DNA from: Curtobacterium pusillum
Lineage (GTDB): Bacteria > Actinomycetota > Actinomycetes > Actinomycetales > Microbacteriaceae
Direction of reading: 5' to 3'
Assembly: GCF_007673235.1 (NCBI RefSeq)
Contig: NZ_VDZH01000002.1
Location: 513,652 to 577,651, forward strand
Length of the DNA stretch: 64,000 nt
Under the pieces are notes generated by a model. The model saw only the letters and a program-made list of their open reading frames with translations, made no database searches and had not been told where the DNA came from. The position numbers were made by a program, and so were the translations under genes. Numbering within the stretch: the first letter of the stretch is position 1; every line of letters starts with the position of its first letter. Below are positions 57,100 through 64,000 of the stretch, piece after piece.

Positions 57100-57846
57100 G
57101 TGACCCAACCGCTCTCGGTCCAGCTCTACACAGTCCGCGACGCCCTCGCTGCCGACCTCCCCGGCACGCTGCAGCGCATCGCCGACATCGGCTACACGAA
57201 CGTCGAGGCCTTCGGCTTCGTCGACCGTGCCGAGGCGCTCCGCGATGCCCTCGCCGCAGCCGGCCTGCAGAGCCCGAGCGGCCACGCCCGCCTCCTGGCC
57301 GCCGGCGAGCAGGACCTCGAGCAGATCTTCCACGCGAGCGTCACCGTCGGCCTCGGCACCCTGATCGACCCGCACATCGACGAGGCCCGCTGGACCACGC
57401 GTGAGGACGTCGAGGCGATCGCCCGCGAGCTCAGCGCCCTCGCCCCGCGGGCGGCCGACCACGGCCTCACCCTCGGCTACCACAACCACGCGTTCGAGTT
57501 CTCGAACCGCATCGACGGCGTCAGCGCCTACGAGGTCTTCGCGGACGCCCTGTCCGACGACGTCGTCCTCGAGCTCGACACCTACTGGGTGCAGGTCGGC
57601 GGGGACGACCCGGTGGCGATCATCGGCAAGTACGGCGACAAGGTCCAGTTCCTGCACGTCAAGGACGGCGACGGCTCGCACGACGACAAGAAGCAGGTCG
57701 CGGTCGGCGACGGCATCATGCCGATCGCCGCCATCACCGGCGCCGCACCGGACGCCCAGTGGGTCGTCGAACTCGACGACCACGAGGGTGACGTCTTCAA
57801 GGCCGTCACCGACTCCTACACGTTCCTCGAGGGGGCCCGAGCATGA
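57100..57846 (+). CDS. Sugar phosphate isomerase/epimerase (xylose isomerase-like TIM barrel)
   Basis: About 248 residues. Conserved TIM-barrel ends include LSVQLYTVRDAL, GYTNVEAFGF, LGYHNHAFEF (His/Glu metal site), LELDTYWVQVGG and FLHVKDGD with WVVELDDHEGD. First gene of the operon; GTG at 57100 with GAGGAGAAG upstream. It overlaps the next gene by 4 nt. It probably interconverts a keto- or 3-keto-sugar imported or produced by the operon; the exact reaction is unknown. Confidence 0.85.
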   Translation: MTQPLSVQLYTVRDALAADLPGTLQRIADIGYTNVEAFGFVDRAEALRDALAAAGLQSPSGHARLLAAGEQDLEQIFHASVTVGLGTLIDPHIDEARWTTREDVEAIARELSALAPRAADHGLTLGYHNHAFEFSNRIDGVSAYEVFADALSDDVVLELDTYWVQVGGDDPVAIIGKYGDKVQFLHVKDGDGSHDDKKQVAVGDGIMPIAAITGAAPDAQWVVELDDHEGDVFKAVTDSYTFLEGARA

Positions 57847-58994
57847 CCGACACCACCACCGCCGCGCAGCAGACCACCGACGGAGCCCGCCGCACCGGCC
57901 CGGTCGGCGTCGGCGTCATCGGCGCCGGGGTCATCTCGGACCAGTACCTCGGCAACCTCACCGTCTTCCCCGACGTCGAGGTCCGCTTCATCGCCGACAT
58001 CGACCTGCCCCGTGCAGCGTCTCAGGCCGAGAAGTGGGGCGTCGCCGGGTCAGGGACCGTCGAGGAGCTCCTCGCCGACGACGACATCGAGATCGTCGTC
58101 AACCTGACCATCCCCGCCGCCCACGTCGAGGTCGCCCTGCAGGCCCTCGCCGCCGGCAAGCACGTCTGGGGCGAGAAGCCGTACGCGCTCGACCGCGACA
58201 GTGCCGCGCAGCTCCGGGACGCCGCACGCGCCGCCGGCAAGACCGTCAGCGTCGCGCCGGACACGTTCCTCGGCGCAGGTCTGCAGACCGCGCTCCGGAC
58301 GATCCGCGACGGCCGCATCGGGAAGCCCCTGAACGGCCTGACGCTCTTCCAGAGCCCCGGACCGGAGTCGTGGCACCCGAGCCCCGAGTTCCTCTTCGCC
58401 TACGGCGCCGGCCCGCTCTTCGACATCGGCCCGTATTACATCACGACCCTCGTGCAGGCGTTCGGTCCGGTCAAGAAGGTCACCGCGACCGCGTCGAAGT
58501 CCCGCGCGACCCGCACGATCGGCTCCGGCCCGAAGGCCGGCACCGAGTTCCCGGTCGAGGTCCCGACGAACCACTCGGCACTCATCGAGTTCGAGAACGG
58601 CGGGAGCGCGCAGAGCGTCTTCTCGTTCGAGTCCGACCGCGGCCGCACCGGCTTCGTCGAGATCGCGGGCGAGACCGGCACCGTCGTGTTCCCCGACCCG
58701 AACAACTTCGACGGCGACACCGAGCTCTACGCGCTCGGTTCCGACGAGCCCGAGACGATCCCGGCCGTCGGGTCCACCTACTCGCGCGGCACCGGCGTGG
58801 TCGACCTCGCCCGTGCACTGCGCGTCGGTGAGGAGAACCGGGTCCCCGGTGCCCTCGCCTTCCACGTCCTCGACGTGATGGTCTCCATCGCCGAGGCCGC
58901 CGAACGTGGTGAGACGGTGCTCGTGGAGAGCACCGTCGCACCCTCCCCGACCCTCCCTGAGGGCTGGGACCCCGCGGCGTCCACCCTGTCCTGA
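57843..58994 (+). CDS. Gfo/Idh/MocA-family oxidoreductase
   Basis: 383 residues. The NAD(P) Rossmann motif is VGVIGAGVISDQYLGNL (residues ~20-36), the catalytic Lys is in GEKPYALDRDSAAQL (EKP motif), and FDIGPYYITTLVQAFGPVK forms the substrate domain. It oxidises or reduces a sugar or inositol. It is coupled to the isomerase gene; 3-keto-glycoside pathways often pair these two families. A strong hairpin follows before the binding-protein gene. Confidence 0.9.
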   Translation: MTDTTTAAQQTTDGARRTGPVGVGVIGAGVISDQYLGNLTVFPDVEVRFIADIDLPRAASQAEKWGVAGSGTVEELLADDDIEIVVNLTIPAAHVEVALQALAAGKHVWGEKPYALDRDSAAQLRDAARAAGKTVSVAPDTFLGAGLQTALRTIRDGRIGKPLNGLTLFQSPGPESWHPSPEFLFAYGAGPLFDIGPYYITTLVQAFGPVKKVTATASKSRATRTIGSGPKAGTEFPVEVPTNHSALIEFENGGSAQSVFSFESDRGRTGFVEIAGETGTVVFPDPNNFDGDTELYALGSDEPETIPAVGSTYSRGTGVVDLARALRVGEENRVPGALAFHVLDVMVSIAEAAERGETVLVESTVAPSPTLPEGWDPAASTLS

Positions 58995-59003
58995 CCGACG
59001 GGC

Positions 59004-59033
59004 CGGTCGGTCCGTCGGACGACGGACCGACCG
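59004..59033 (+). repeat. Intercistronic hairpin before the binding-protein gene
   Basis: 13-bp perfect stem CGGTCGGTCCGTC with its complement and a GGAC tetraloop. It lies 10 nt after the oxidoreductase stop and 86 nt before the ATG of the binding protein, with no clear U-tract. It may partly terminate or may protect the downstream mRNA from 5' decay. Confidence 0.65.
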
Positions 59034-59119
59034 AGAGGGCACCGCACCCACACAGCAGCACCCGACAGCAACACCGTTCCAACCCCTGCACCATCTCAAC
59101 GACGAGAAAGTAGAGAGTC

Positions 59120-60421
59120 ATGCGCACTGCCATCCGCGCACTGGCCATCACCGCGGCCGCGGCACTCACCGTGACCGGCCTCGCAGCCTGCTCCTCCGGA
59201 GGCTCCGGTTCGTCCGGTGACTCCAAGACGCTCACGTACTGGGCGTCCAACCAGGGCACGTCCCTCCAGAACGACAAGGAGGTGCTGACCCCCGTCCTCA
59301 AGAAGTTCACCAAGGAGACCGGGATCAAGGTCGACCTCCAGGTCATCGGCTGGAACGACCTGCAGAACAAGATCCAGACCGCCGTCACCTCGGGCCAGGG
59401 CCCGGACGTCGTCAACATCGGCAACACCTGGGCGACGTCGCTCCAGGCCACCGGCGCTTTCCAGGAGTTCGGTGACTCGGAGATGAAGGCGATCGGCGGG
59501 TCCGACAAGTTCGGCAAGGTCGCGCTCTCCACCGGTGGTGCGCCCGGCAAGACCGTCACGAGCGTCCCGCTCTACGGCCTCGCCTACGGCCTGTACTACA
59601 ACAAGAAGATGTTCTCGGACGCCGGCATCGAAGCGCCGACCACGTGGGAGGACCTCACCGCCGACGCGAAGAAGCTCACCTCGGGCGACAAGTACGGGTT
59701 CACCATCGCCGGTGGCTCCTACACCGAGAACTCGCACTTCGCGTTCATCACCTCCGCCCAGAACGGTGGCGAGTGGTTCGACAAGGACGGCAAGCCGACC
59801 TTCACCCAGAAGGCAAACGTCGACGGCATCAAGCGCTACCTCGACCTGATGCAGTCCGACAAGGTCGTCAACCCGTCGAACGCGCAGTACGACAACGGCA
59901 CCCAGGCCGTCTCGGACTTCGCGAACGGCAAGGCCGCGATGATGCTCACGCAGAACAACGCGAACGCGACCATCACGTCGCAGGGCATGAAGACGGACGA
60001 GTTCGGCGTCGTGCCGTTCCCGACCACTGCGGGCGGCGAGGACATCGCGTCCTTCCCGGCCGGCATCAACCTGTCGATCTTCAAGAACACGAAGAACAAG
60101 GACGGCGCGCTCAAGTTCGTCAAGTACATGACGAGCGCTGACACGCAGACGACGCTCGACAAGCCGTACTCGGCGCTGCCGGTGCTCGCCGCGGCTGCTG
60201 ACTCGGTCACCGACGAGCAGACGAAGACGTTCCTCGACATCTACAACAACAAGGCGAAGCCGCTCCCGCTGGTGCCCGCCGAGGACCAGTTCGAGTCCAC
60301 GGTCGGCAAGGCGATGAACGACATGTTCGCCAAGATCGCGACCGGTTCCACCGTTTCCGACAGCGACATCAAGACCGCGCTGCAGACCGCTCAGGACCAG
60401 GTGTCCCAGGCGAACGGCTGA
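59120..60421 (+). CDS. Sugar ABC transporter substrate-binding lipoprotein
   Basis: 433 residues. The signal peptide ends in a lipobox (TVTGLAACSS, Cys near residue 24), followed by a Gly/Ser linker and a type I carbohydrate-binding fold: TLTYWASNQGT, SGQGPDVVNIGNTWATSL, PLYGLAYGLYYNKKMF, and GKAAMMLTQNNANAT. It delivers sugar to the permease pair encoded next. The ATG at 59120 is preceded by a leader nearly identical to that of the isomerase gene. It is flanked on both sides by strong hairpins. Confidence 0.94.
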   Translation: MRTAIRALAITAAAALTVTGLAACSSGGSGSSGDSKTLTYWASNQGTSLQNDKEVLTPVLKKFTKETGIKVDLQVIGWNDLQNKIQTAVTSGQGPDVVNIGNTWATSLQATGAFQEFGDSEMKAIGGSDKFGKVALSTGGAPGKTVTSVPLYGLAYGLYYNKKMFSDAGIEAPTTWEDLTADAKKLTSGDKYGFTIAGGSYTENSHFAFITSAQNGGEWFDKDGKPTFTQKANVDGIKRYLDLMQSDKVVNPSNAQYDNGTQAVSDFANGKAAMMLTQNNANATITSQGMKTDEFGVVPFPTTAGGEDIASFPAGINLSIFKNTKNKDGALKFVKYMTSADTQTTLDKPYSALPVLAAAADSVTDEQTKTFLDIYNNKAKPLPLVPAEDQFESTVGKAMNDMFAKIATGSTVSDSDIKTALQTAQDQVSQANG

Positions 60422-60429
60422 TCCGGTCT

Positions 60430-60470
60430 GGAGGCCCGGGTCGCGTCCGCAGGACGCGTCCCGGGCCTCC
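60430..60470 (+). repeat. Hairpin after the binding-protein gene
   Basis: 19-nt arms (60430-60448 with 60452-60470) pair with one T-T mismatch around a GCA loop; outer arms GGAGGCCCGGG / CCCGGGCCTCC. It lies 8 nt after the stop. Such hairpins in sugar ABC operons stabilise the binding-protein message and reduce read-through into the permease genes. The GGAGGC edges recall the palindromic 3'-end family. Confidence 0.7.
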
Positions 60471-60637
60471 ACCCCTCAGGTCCACGGCCCCGCTCGCGTC
60501 GGCCGGACGACCTCGCGTTCTGCACCCGGCCACACGCCGGGGGTGAGCCGATCGGCTCACGCATGCCGCGCCTCCAGTCCGCTGCCACGGACCGGCGCGA
60601 AGCACCCGATCCCCCTCCTGCCGAAAGGCCCCCGCCC

Positions 60638-61633
60638 ATGTCCACCTCGGTCCTGCCCGATTCCGAGCGCATCGACCTGACGCACACGAAGGCCCCGACG
60701 ATGTCGGGCCGTCCGCCCGGTCGCAAGCGCAAGACCCACTGGCTGCCGTACGCGCTCGTCGCGCCGGCCATCCTGTTCGAGCTGCTCATCCACATCGTGC
60801 CGATGCTCACCGGCATCTGGATCTCGTTCATCCAGCTCACGAAGTACTTCATCGCCAACTGGGGTGCAGCGCCGTTCGCGGGACTGCGGAACTACTCGGT
60901 CGTCATCGACTTCGACCAGGCGATCGGCAAGGGCGTCCTGAACTCGTTCCTCATCACGTGCGGCTTCACGGTCCTCGTGGTCGGGCTCTCGTGGACCTTC
61001 GGCATGGCCGCCGCGGTCGCGCTGCAGAAGCCGTTCAAGGGTCGCGGGCTGTTCCGCACGCTCTTCCTCGTGCCGTACGCGCTGCCGATGTACGCCGGCA
61101 TCATCACCTGGAAGTTCATGTTCCAGCGTGACTCGGGTGCGATCAACCACATCCTCGTGGACCAGCTGCACCTGTTCAACGGCACGGGCCCGTTCTGGCT
61201 CATCGGCTCGAACGCCTTCGTCTCGGTCGTCGTCGTGGCGATCTGGAAGACCTGGCCGTTCGCGTTCCTCATGCTCATGGCCGGCCTGCAGTCCGTGCCG
61301 AACGACGTGTACGAGGCCGCGTCGGTCGACGGTGCGAAGCCCTTCCGGCAGTGGCGCTCGATCACGCTGCCGATGGTGCGCCCGGTCAACGTGACGCTCG
61401 TGCTCGTGATGTTCCTCTGGACGTTCAACGACTTCAACACGCCGTTCGTGCTGTTCGGCTCGACCGCGCAGCCCCCGGCCGCGGACCTGCTGAGCTTCCA
61501 CATCTACAACGCGTCCTTCATCACCTGGAACTTCGGCTCCGGTGCCGCGATGAGCGTCCTGCTCCTCATCTTCCTGCTCATCGTCACCGGCATCTACCTC
61601 GCCGTGACCAACCGGAGGTCCGTCCGTGCGTGA
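60638..61633 (+). CDS. Sugar ABC transporter permease (MalF-like)
   Basis: About 331 residues. A ~40-residue cytoplasmic N-terminus precedes six TM helices; the ATPase-contact EAA loop is YEAASVDGAKPFRQWRSITLPMVRPV. ATG at 60638 is chosen because MSTSVLPDSE lies after GAAAGG and the conserved WLPYALVAPAILFELLI follows. It overlaps the second permease by 8 nt. No ATP-binding subunit is encoded here; actinobacterial sugar importers of this type usually share an MsiK-like ATPase. Confidence 0.93.
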   Translation: MSTSVLPDSERIDLTHTKAPTMSGRPPGRKRKTHWLPYALVAPAILFELLIHIVPMLTGIWISFIQLTKYFIANWGAAPFAGLRNYSVVIDFDQAIGKGVLNSFLITCGFTVLVVGLSWTFGMAAAVALQKPFKGRGLFRTLFLVPYALPMYAGIITWKFMFQRDSGAINHILVDQLHLFNGTGPFWLIGSNAFVSVVVVAIWKTWPFAFLMLMAGLQSVPNDVYEAASVDGAKPFRQWRSITLPMVRPVNVTLVLVMFLWTFNDFNTPFVLFGSTAQPPAADLLSFHIYNASFITWNFGSGAAMSVLLLIFLLIVTGIYLAVTNRRSVRA

Positions 61634-62465
61634 GACATTCGGCGCCAAGTCCTTCAAGGTCGTGACCCTGGTCGTCCTGACCCTGTTCACGGTCGTCCCG
61701 CTCTACGTGATGATCACCACGGCCATCAAGCCGCTCGGTGACGTGCAGAACGACTTCACGTGGATCCCGACCAACATCACCATCCAGCCGTTCATCGACA
61801 TGTGGTCGACGGTCCCGCTCGGCAAGTACTTCGTGAACTCGCTCGTGGTCTGCACGGTCGCGACGGTGTTCTCGCTGATCATCGCCACGTTCGCCGCCTA
61901 CGGTGTCTCGCGTTGGAACTTCAAGGGCAAGAGCACCTTCACCACCGCGGTGCTCTCCACCCAGATGTTCCCCGGCGTGCTGTTCCTGCTGCCGCTGTTC
62001 CTGATCTTCACGAACCTCGGCAACGCGCTCGGCATCCAGCTCGTCGGCAGCTGGACCGGCCTGATCATCACCTACCTGACGTTCACGCTCCCGTTCTCGA
62101 TCTGGATGCTCGCGGGCTACTTCGAGACCATCCCGCGTGAACTCGACGAGGCCGCGATGGTCGACGGCTCCGGCCCGATGGGTGCCCTGTTCCGGGTCAT
62201 CCTGCCCTCGGCCCGTCCGGGTCTGGTCGCGGTCGGCATCTACTCGTTCATGACGGCCTGGGGTGAGGTCCTCTTCGCCTCGGTCATGACCAACGGCGAC
62301 GGGCAGACGCTGGCGGTCGGTCTGCAGCAGTACTCCACGCAGACGAACGTGTACTGGAACCAGATCATGGCGGCGTCCCTCGTGGTGTCGATCCCCGTGG
62401 TGATCGCGTTCCTCATCGTGCAGCGCCAGTTCGTGGCCGGTCTGACGGCCGGTGCTGTGAAGTAG
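61626..62465 (+). CDS. Sugar ABC transporter permease (MalG-like)
   Basis: 279 residues, six TM helices. The EAA loop is DEAAMVDGSGPMGALFRVILPSARPG, and FTVVPLYVMITTAIKP marks the first helix. GTG start at 61626 inside the preceding gene. Last gene of the sugar operon; a nested inverted repeat follows at 62486-62547. Confidence 0.93.
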   Translation: MRETFGAKSFKVVTLVVLTLFTVVPLYVMITTAIKPLGDVQNDFTWIPTNITIQPFIDMWSTVPLGKYFVNSLVVCTVATVFSLIIATFAAYGVSRWNFKGKSTFTTAVLSTQMFPGVLFLLPLFLIFTNLGNALGIQLVGSWTGLIITYLTFTLPFSIWMLAGYFETIPRELDEAAMVDGSGPMGALFRVILPSARPGLVAVGIYSFMTAWGEVLFASVMTNGDGQTLAVGLQQYSTQTNVYWNQIMAASLVVSIPVVIAFLIVQRQFVAGLTAGAVK

Positions 62466-62485
62466 GCGGGGCCGTCCCTCCGCAA

Positions 62486-62547
62486 AACACCGGTGTTCGT
62501 GCAAGGCACCCCCGCATCCCGCGGTGCGACGCACGAACACCGGTGTT
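62486..62547. terminator. Nested inverted repeat after the sugar operon
   Basis: 17-nt arms (62486-62502 and 62531-62547) are perfectly complementary with a 28-nt loop. Each arm contains the 12-bp palindrome AACACCGGTGTT, so each could also bind a dimeric protein. The position, between the permease stop and the next promoter (-10 CAGGAT at 62575), fits a terminator, an operator pair, or both. Confidence 0.55.
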
Positions 62548-62587
62548 CTGCTGTCTCCGCCCACTGTGTGGCGGCAGGATGGGACGC

Positions 62588-63520
62588 ATGAGCGAGACAC
62601 GAGGGCGGCAGCTGCTGCCGGGACAGACCAGCCGGGTGCACGTGTACGACGTCGAGTCCCGCGCGAGTCGGTTGGTGTTCGAGTCGTCGTCGGTGTTGGT
62701 CGAAGCACCGAACGTCATGGCCGACGGCACCCTCGTCCTGAACGCGAACGGTGACCTCTGGCTGCTGCGGCTCCCTGCCGACGTCGACACCGTCCTCGAC
62801 GAGTCCGCGCTCGAGCGGGTGCCGATGCCCGGCGTACCCGAGATCAACAACGACCACGTGGTCGACCCCTCGGGCAACTCCGTCGTGGTGAGCGGCCGCG
62901 ACGGGGACCTGTACCGCGTCCCGCTACCGGCAGGGGGAGCGGCGGCGACCCTCACCGACGTGACCACCGCGCTGCCGGTCGTCCGGAAGTTCTACCTGCA
63001 CGGCATCGGGGTTGACGGAACGCTCGCGGCGATCGTCGGGGAGCGGACCGAGGACGGTGTCTGGACCACCGACGTCGCGTTGGTCGACCTCGCCACCGGG
63101 GACCCGACGTTCCTGACCCGGGACGAGCACGCTGACGACGGCGTCTCCTTCGCGGGCGACATGCTCGTGTGGAACTCGGAGCGGTTCACGCCGGGCACCG
63201 CGCAGCTCGTCTCCCTCTGGCCGGGGGCGACGGACCCGGTCCGGATCACGACCGACGACCGGGTGAACTGGTTCCCGCACGTCTCGCCGGACGGCTCGCA
63301 TCTGCTGTACCTGTCGTACGAGCCCGGCGTGCAGGGGCACCCCGCTGACCACCGCGTGGAGCTCCGACTGCTGCCCGGGGTCCTGGTGCGCGGCGCCCGG
63401 ATCGCCGTGGTCCCGGAGACCCTCGTCACGCTCGACGGTGGCCAGGGGACGGTCAACGTGCCGCCTTGGTCGCCCGACTCGCGGTGGTTCGCGTACTGCG
63501 ACTACCCGGTGGCGCCGTAG
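62588..63520 (+). CDS. TolB-like beta-propeller (PD40) protein
   Basis: About 310 residues with repeated blade motifs such as HVVDPSGNSVVVSGRDGDLY, WFPHVSPDGSHLLYLSYEPG and PPWSPDSRWFAYCDYP, typical of WD40-like PD40/TolB repeats. No signal peptide is evident, so it may be cytoplasmic. The ATG at 62588 lies 7 nt after CAGGAT (62575-62580), consistent with a leaderless mRNA. Its role beside the sugar operon is unclear; relatives are often encoded near carbohydrate genes. Confidence 0.8.
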   Translation: MSETRGRQLLPGQTSRVHVYDVESRASRLVFESSSVLVEAPNVMADGTLVLNANGDLWLLRLPADVDTVLDESALERVPMPGVPEINNDHVVDPSGNSVVVSGRDGDLYRVPLPAGGAAATLTDVTTALPVVRKFYLHGIGVDGTLAAIVGERTEDGVWTTDVALVDLATGDPTFLTRDEHADDGVSFAGDMLVWNSERFTPGTAQLVSLWPGATDPVRITTDDRVNWFPHVSPDGSHLLYLSYEPGVQGHPADHRVELRLLPGVLVRGARIAVVPETLVTLDGGQGTVNVPPWSPDSRWFAYCDYPVAP

Positions 63521-63534
63521 CCACCACGAGTCCA

Positions 63535-63588
63535 CGCGCTGAGCGACAGTCCACGCGCCCGCTGGCCCGTGGACTGTCGCTCAGCGCG
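63535..63588. terminator. Long inverted repeat between the TolB-like gene and the ABC ATPase gene
   Basis: Perfect 21-bp arms (63535-63555 with 63568-63588) and a 12-nt loop, between convergent genes. AGTCCACGCGC is also repeated directly (63529 and 63549). It is likely a bidirectional terminator; in size and position it resembles the repeat at 2878-2940, but its sequence differs. Confidence 0.6.
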
Positions 63589-63604
63589 AAACGTCAGCAG
63601 GCCC

Positions 63605-64000
63605 TCAGACCTCGCGCACCTGCCCCTGCTTGATGTGCAGGCGACGCTCGGCCCGGCGGGCCACCCACGAGTCGTGCGTCACGATGACGACGGTGAGCCC
63701 GCGCTCCTTCCACTGCTTCTCGATGAGGCCCATGATCTCGTCACGGGTCGCCTCGTCGAGGGCTCCGGTCGGTTCGTCCGCCAGCAGCACGCTCGGGTTC
63801 TTGACCAGCGCCCGTGCGATGGCCACGCGCTGCTGCTGCCCGCCGGAGAGCTCGGCGGGCAGGTGGTCGAGTCGTTCGCCGAGCCCGACCTCCCGCAGCG
63901 CCGCGGTGGCCCGGTCGCGGATCTCGGTGCGGGACCGGTTCGCGAGGGACCCCGCGAACGCCGTCTCGACGTTCTCCAGGGCAGTCAACGTCGGGATGAG
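63605..64000 (-). CDS. ABC transporter ATP-binding protein, LolD/MacB type (5' end outside the window)
   Basis: The last 131 codons are present; the reading frame runs off the end of the window. Visible are LSGGQQQRVAIARAL (signature), LLADEPTGALD (Walker B and D-loop) and VVIVTHD (H-loop); the Walker A lies outside. DEPTGALD and the LIPTLTALENV segment at the edge are typical of FtsE/LolD/MacB-type ATPases that work with FtsX-like permeases. The truncation is the window edge, not a broken gene. Confidence 0.9.
   Translation of the reverse strand, partial: LIPTLTALENVETAFAGSLANRSRTEIRDRATAALREVGLGERLDHLPAELSGGQQQRVAIARALVKNPSVLLADEPTGALDEATRDEIMGLIEKQWKERGLTVVIVTHDSWVARRAERRLHIKQGQVREV

Noticed and set aside
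63605-64000. A truncated or broken ABC ATPase gene
   Set aside because: The missing Walker A part lies beyond the window edge; the frame stays open to base 64000.

Overview
The window is high-GC bacterial DNA with dense, mostly housekeeping gene content. Proteins, gene orders and signals point to an actinobacterium of the Microbacteriaceae, most like Curtobacterium. Supporting signs are a BldC-type regulator, the 32-residue ribosomal protein bS22, a cytochrome c biogenesis block headed by a histidine phosphatase, a menaquinone pathway with DUF4229 and PLDc_N neighbours, tRNA-Trp/secE/nusG/rplK/rplA order, and many start codons 6-8 nt after a TAnnnT -10 box (leaderless transcripts). The genus call rests on family resemblance, not on a search. 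No prophage, transposon, CRISPR array or rRNA operon is visible.

Layout. 1-6 kb: end of an aldo/keto reductase, a LacI regulator, a 14-TM MFS exporter, a flavin reductase plus superoxide dismutase behind a MerR-type operator, a TetR regulator and a PfkB kinase. 6-13.5 kb: serine hydrolase, photolyase and MarR gene in one reverse-strand unit, a possible small RNA, an orphan OmpR-type DNA-binding protein with a 344-nt leader carrying a Cys-containing mini-ORF, upp, tadA, a small membrane protein and a CDF metal transporter. 13.5-24.4 kb: proC, MFS/TetR pair, KtrAB-type potassium uptake, ArsR, BldC, bS22, glutaredoxin/Dabb pair, an archaeal-type AspRS, two overlapping unknown small genes, and a MerR/SulP pair sharing a 38-bp palindrome. 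24.4-29.2 kb: histidine phosphatase-TlpA-CcdA-ResB-CcsB (cytochrome c maturation). 29.3-41.3 kb: menC, menB, menE, menA, menD, menF, menG, a long-chain polyprenyl diphosphate synthase and a ferredoxin-NADP reductase, i.e. most of respiratory quinone synthesis. 41.3-47.9 kb: acyltransferase-like membrane protein, cardiolipin synthase, YajQ, tRNA-Tyr, inositol phosphatase, M23 peptidase, tRNA-Thr, tRNA-Met and an unknown gene. 48-54.9 kb: two MaoC dehydratase subunits, murB, an aspartate-type aminotransferase, tRNA-Trp, secE, nusG, rplK, rplA and a Pr6Pr membrane protein. 54.9-64 kb: a YqaJ-type nuclease, a ROK repressor divergent from a sugar operon (isomerase, Gfo/Idh oxidoreductase, ABC binding protein and two permeases), a TolB-like protein and the start of an ABC ATPase gene.

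The most notable non-gene structure is a dispersed family of long palindromes (core GGAGGCrCGGTGCC / GGCACCGyGCCTCC) that sit just after stop codons, mainly between convergent genes. Other structures worth attention are the tandem operators of the ROK system, the Cys-containing leaderless mini-ORF, a predicted reverse-strand small RNA, and two strong hairpins that bracket the sugar-binding-protein cistron. All functions are inferred by reading the sequence; nothing was searched or measured.
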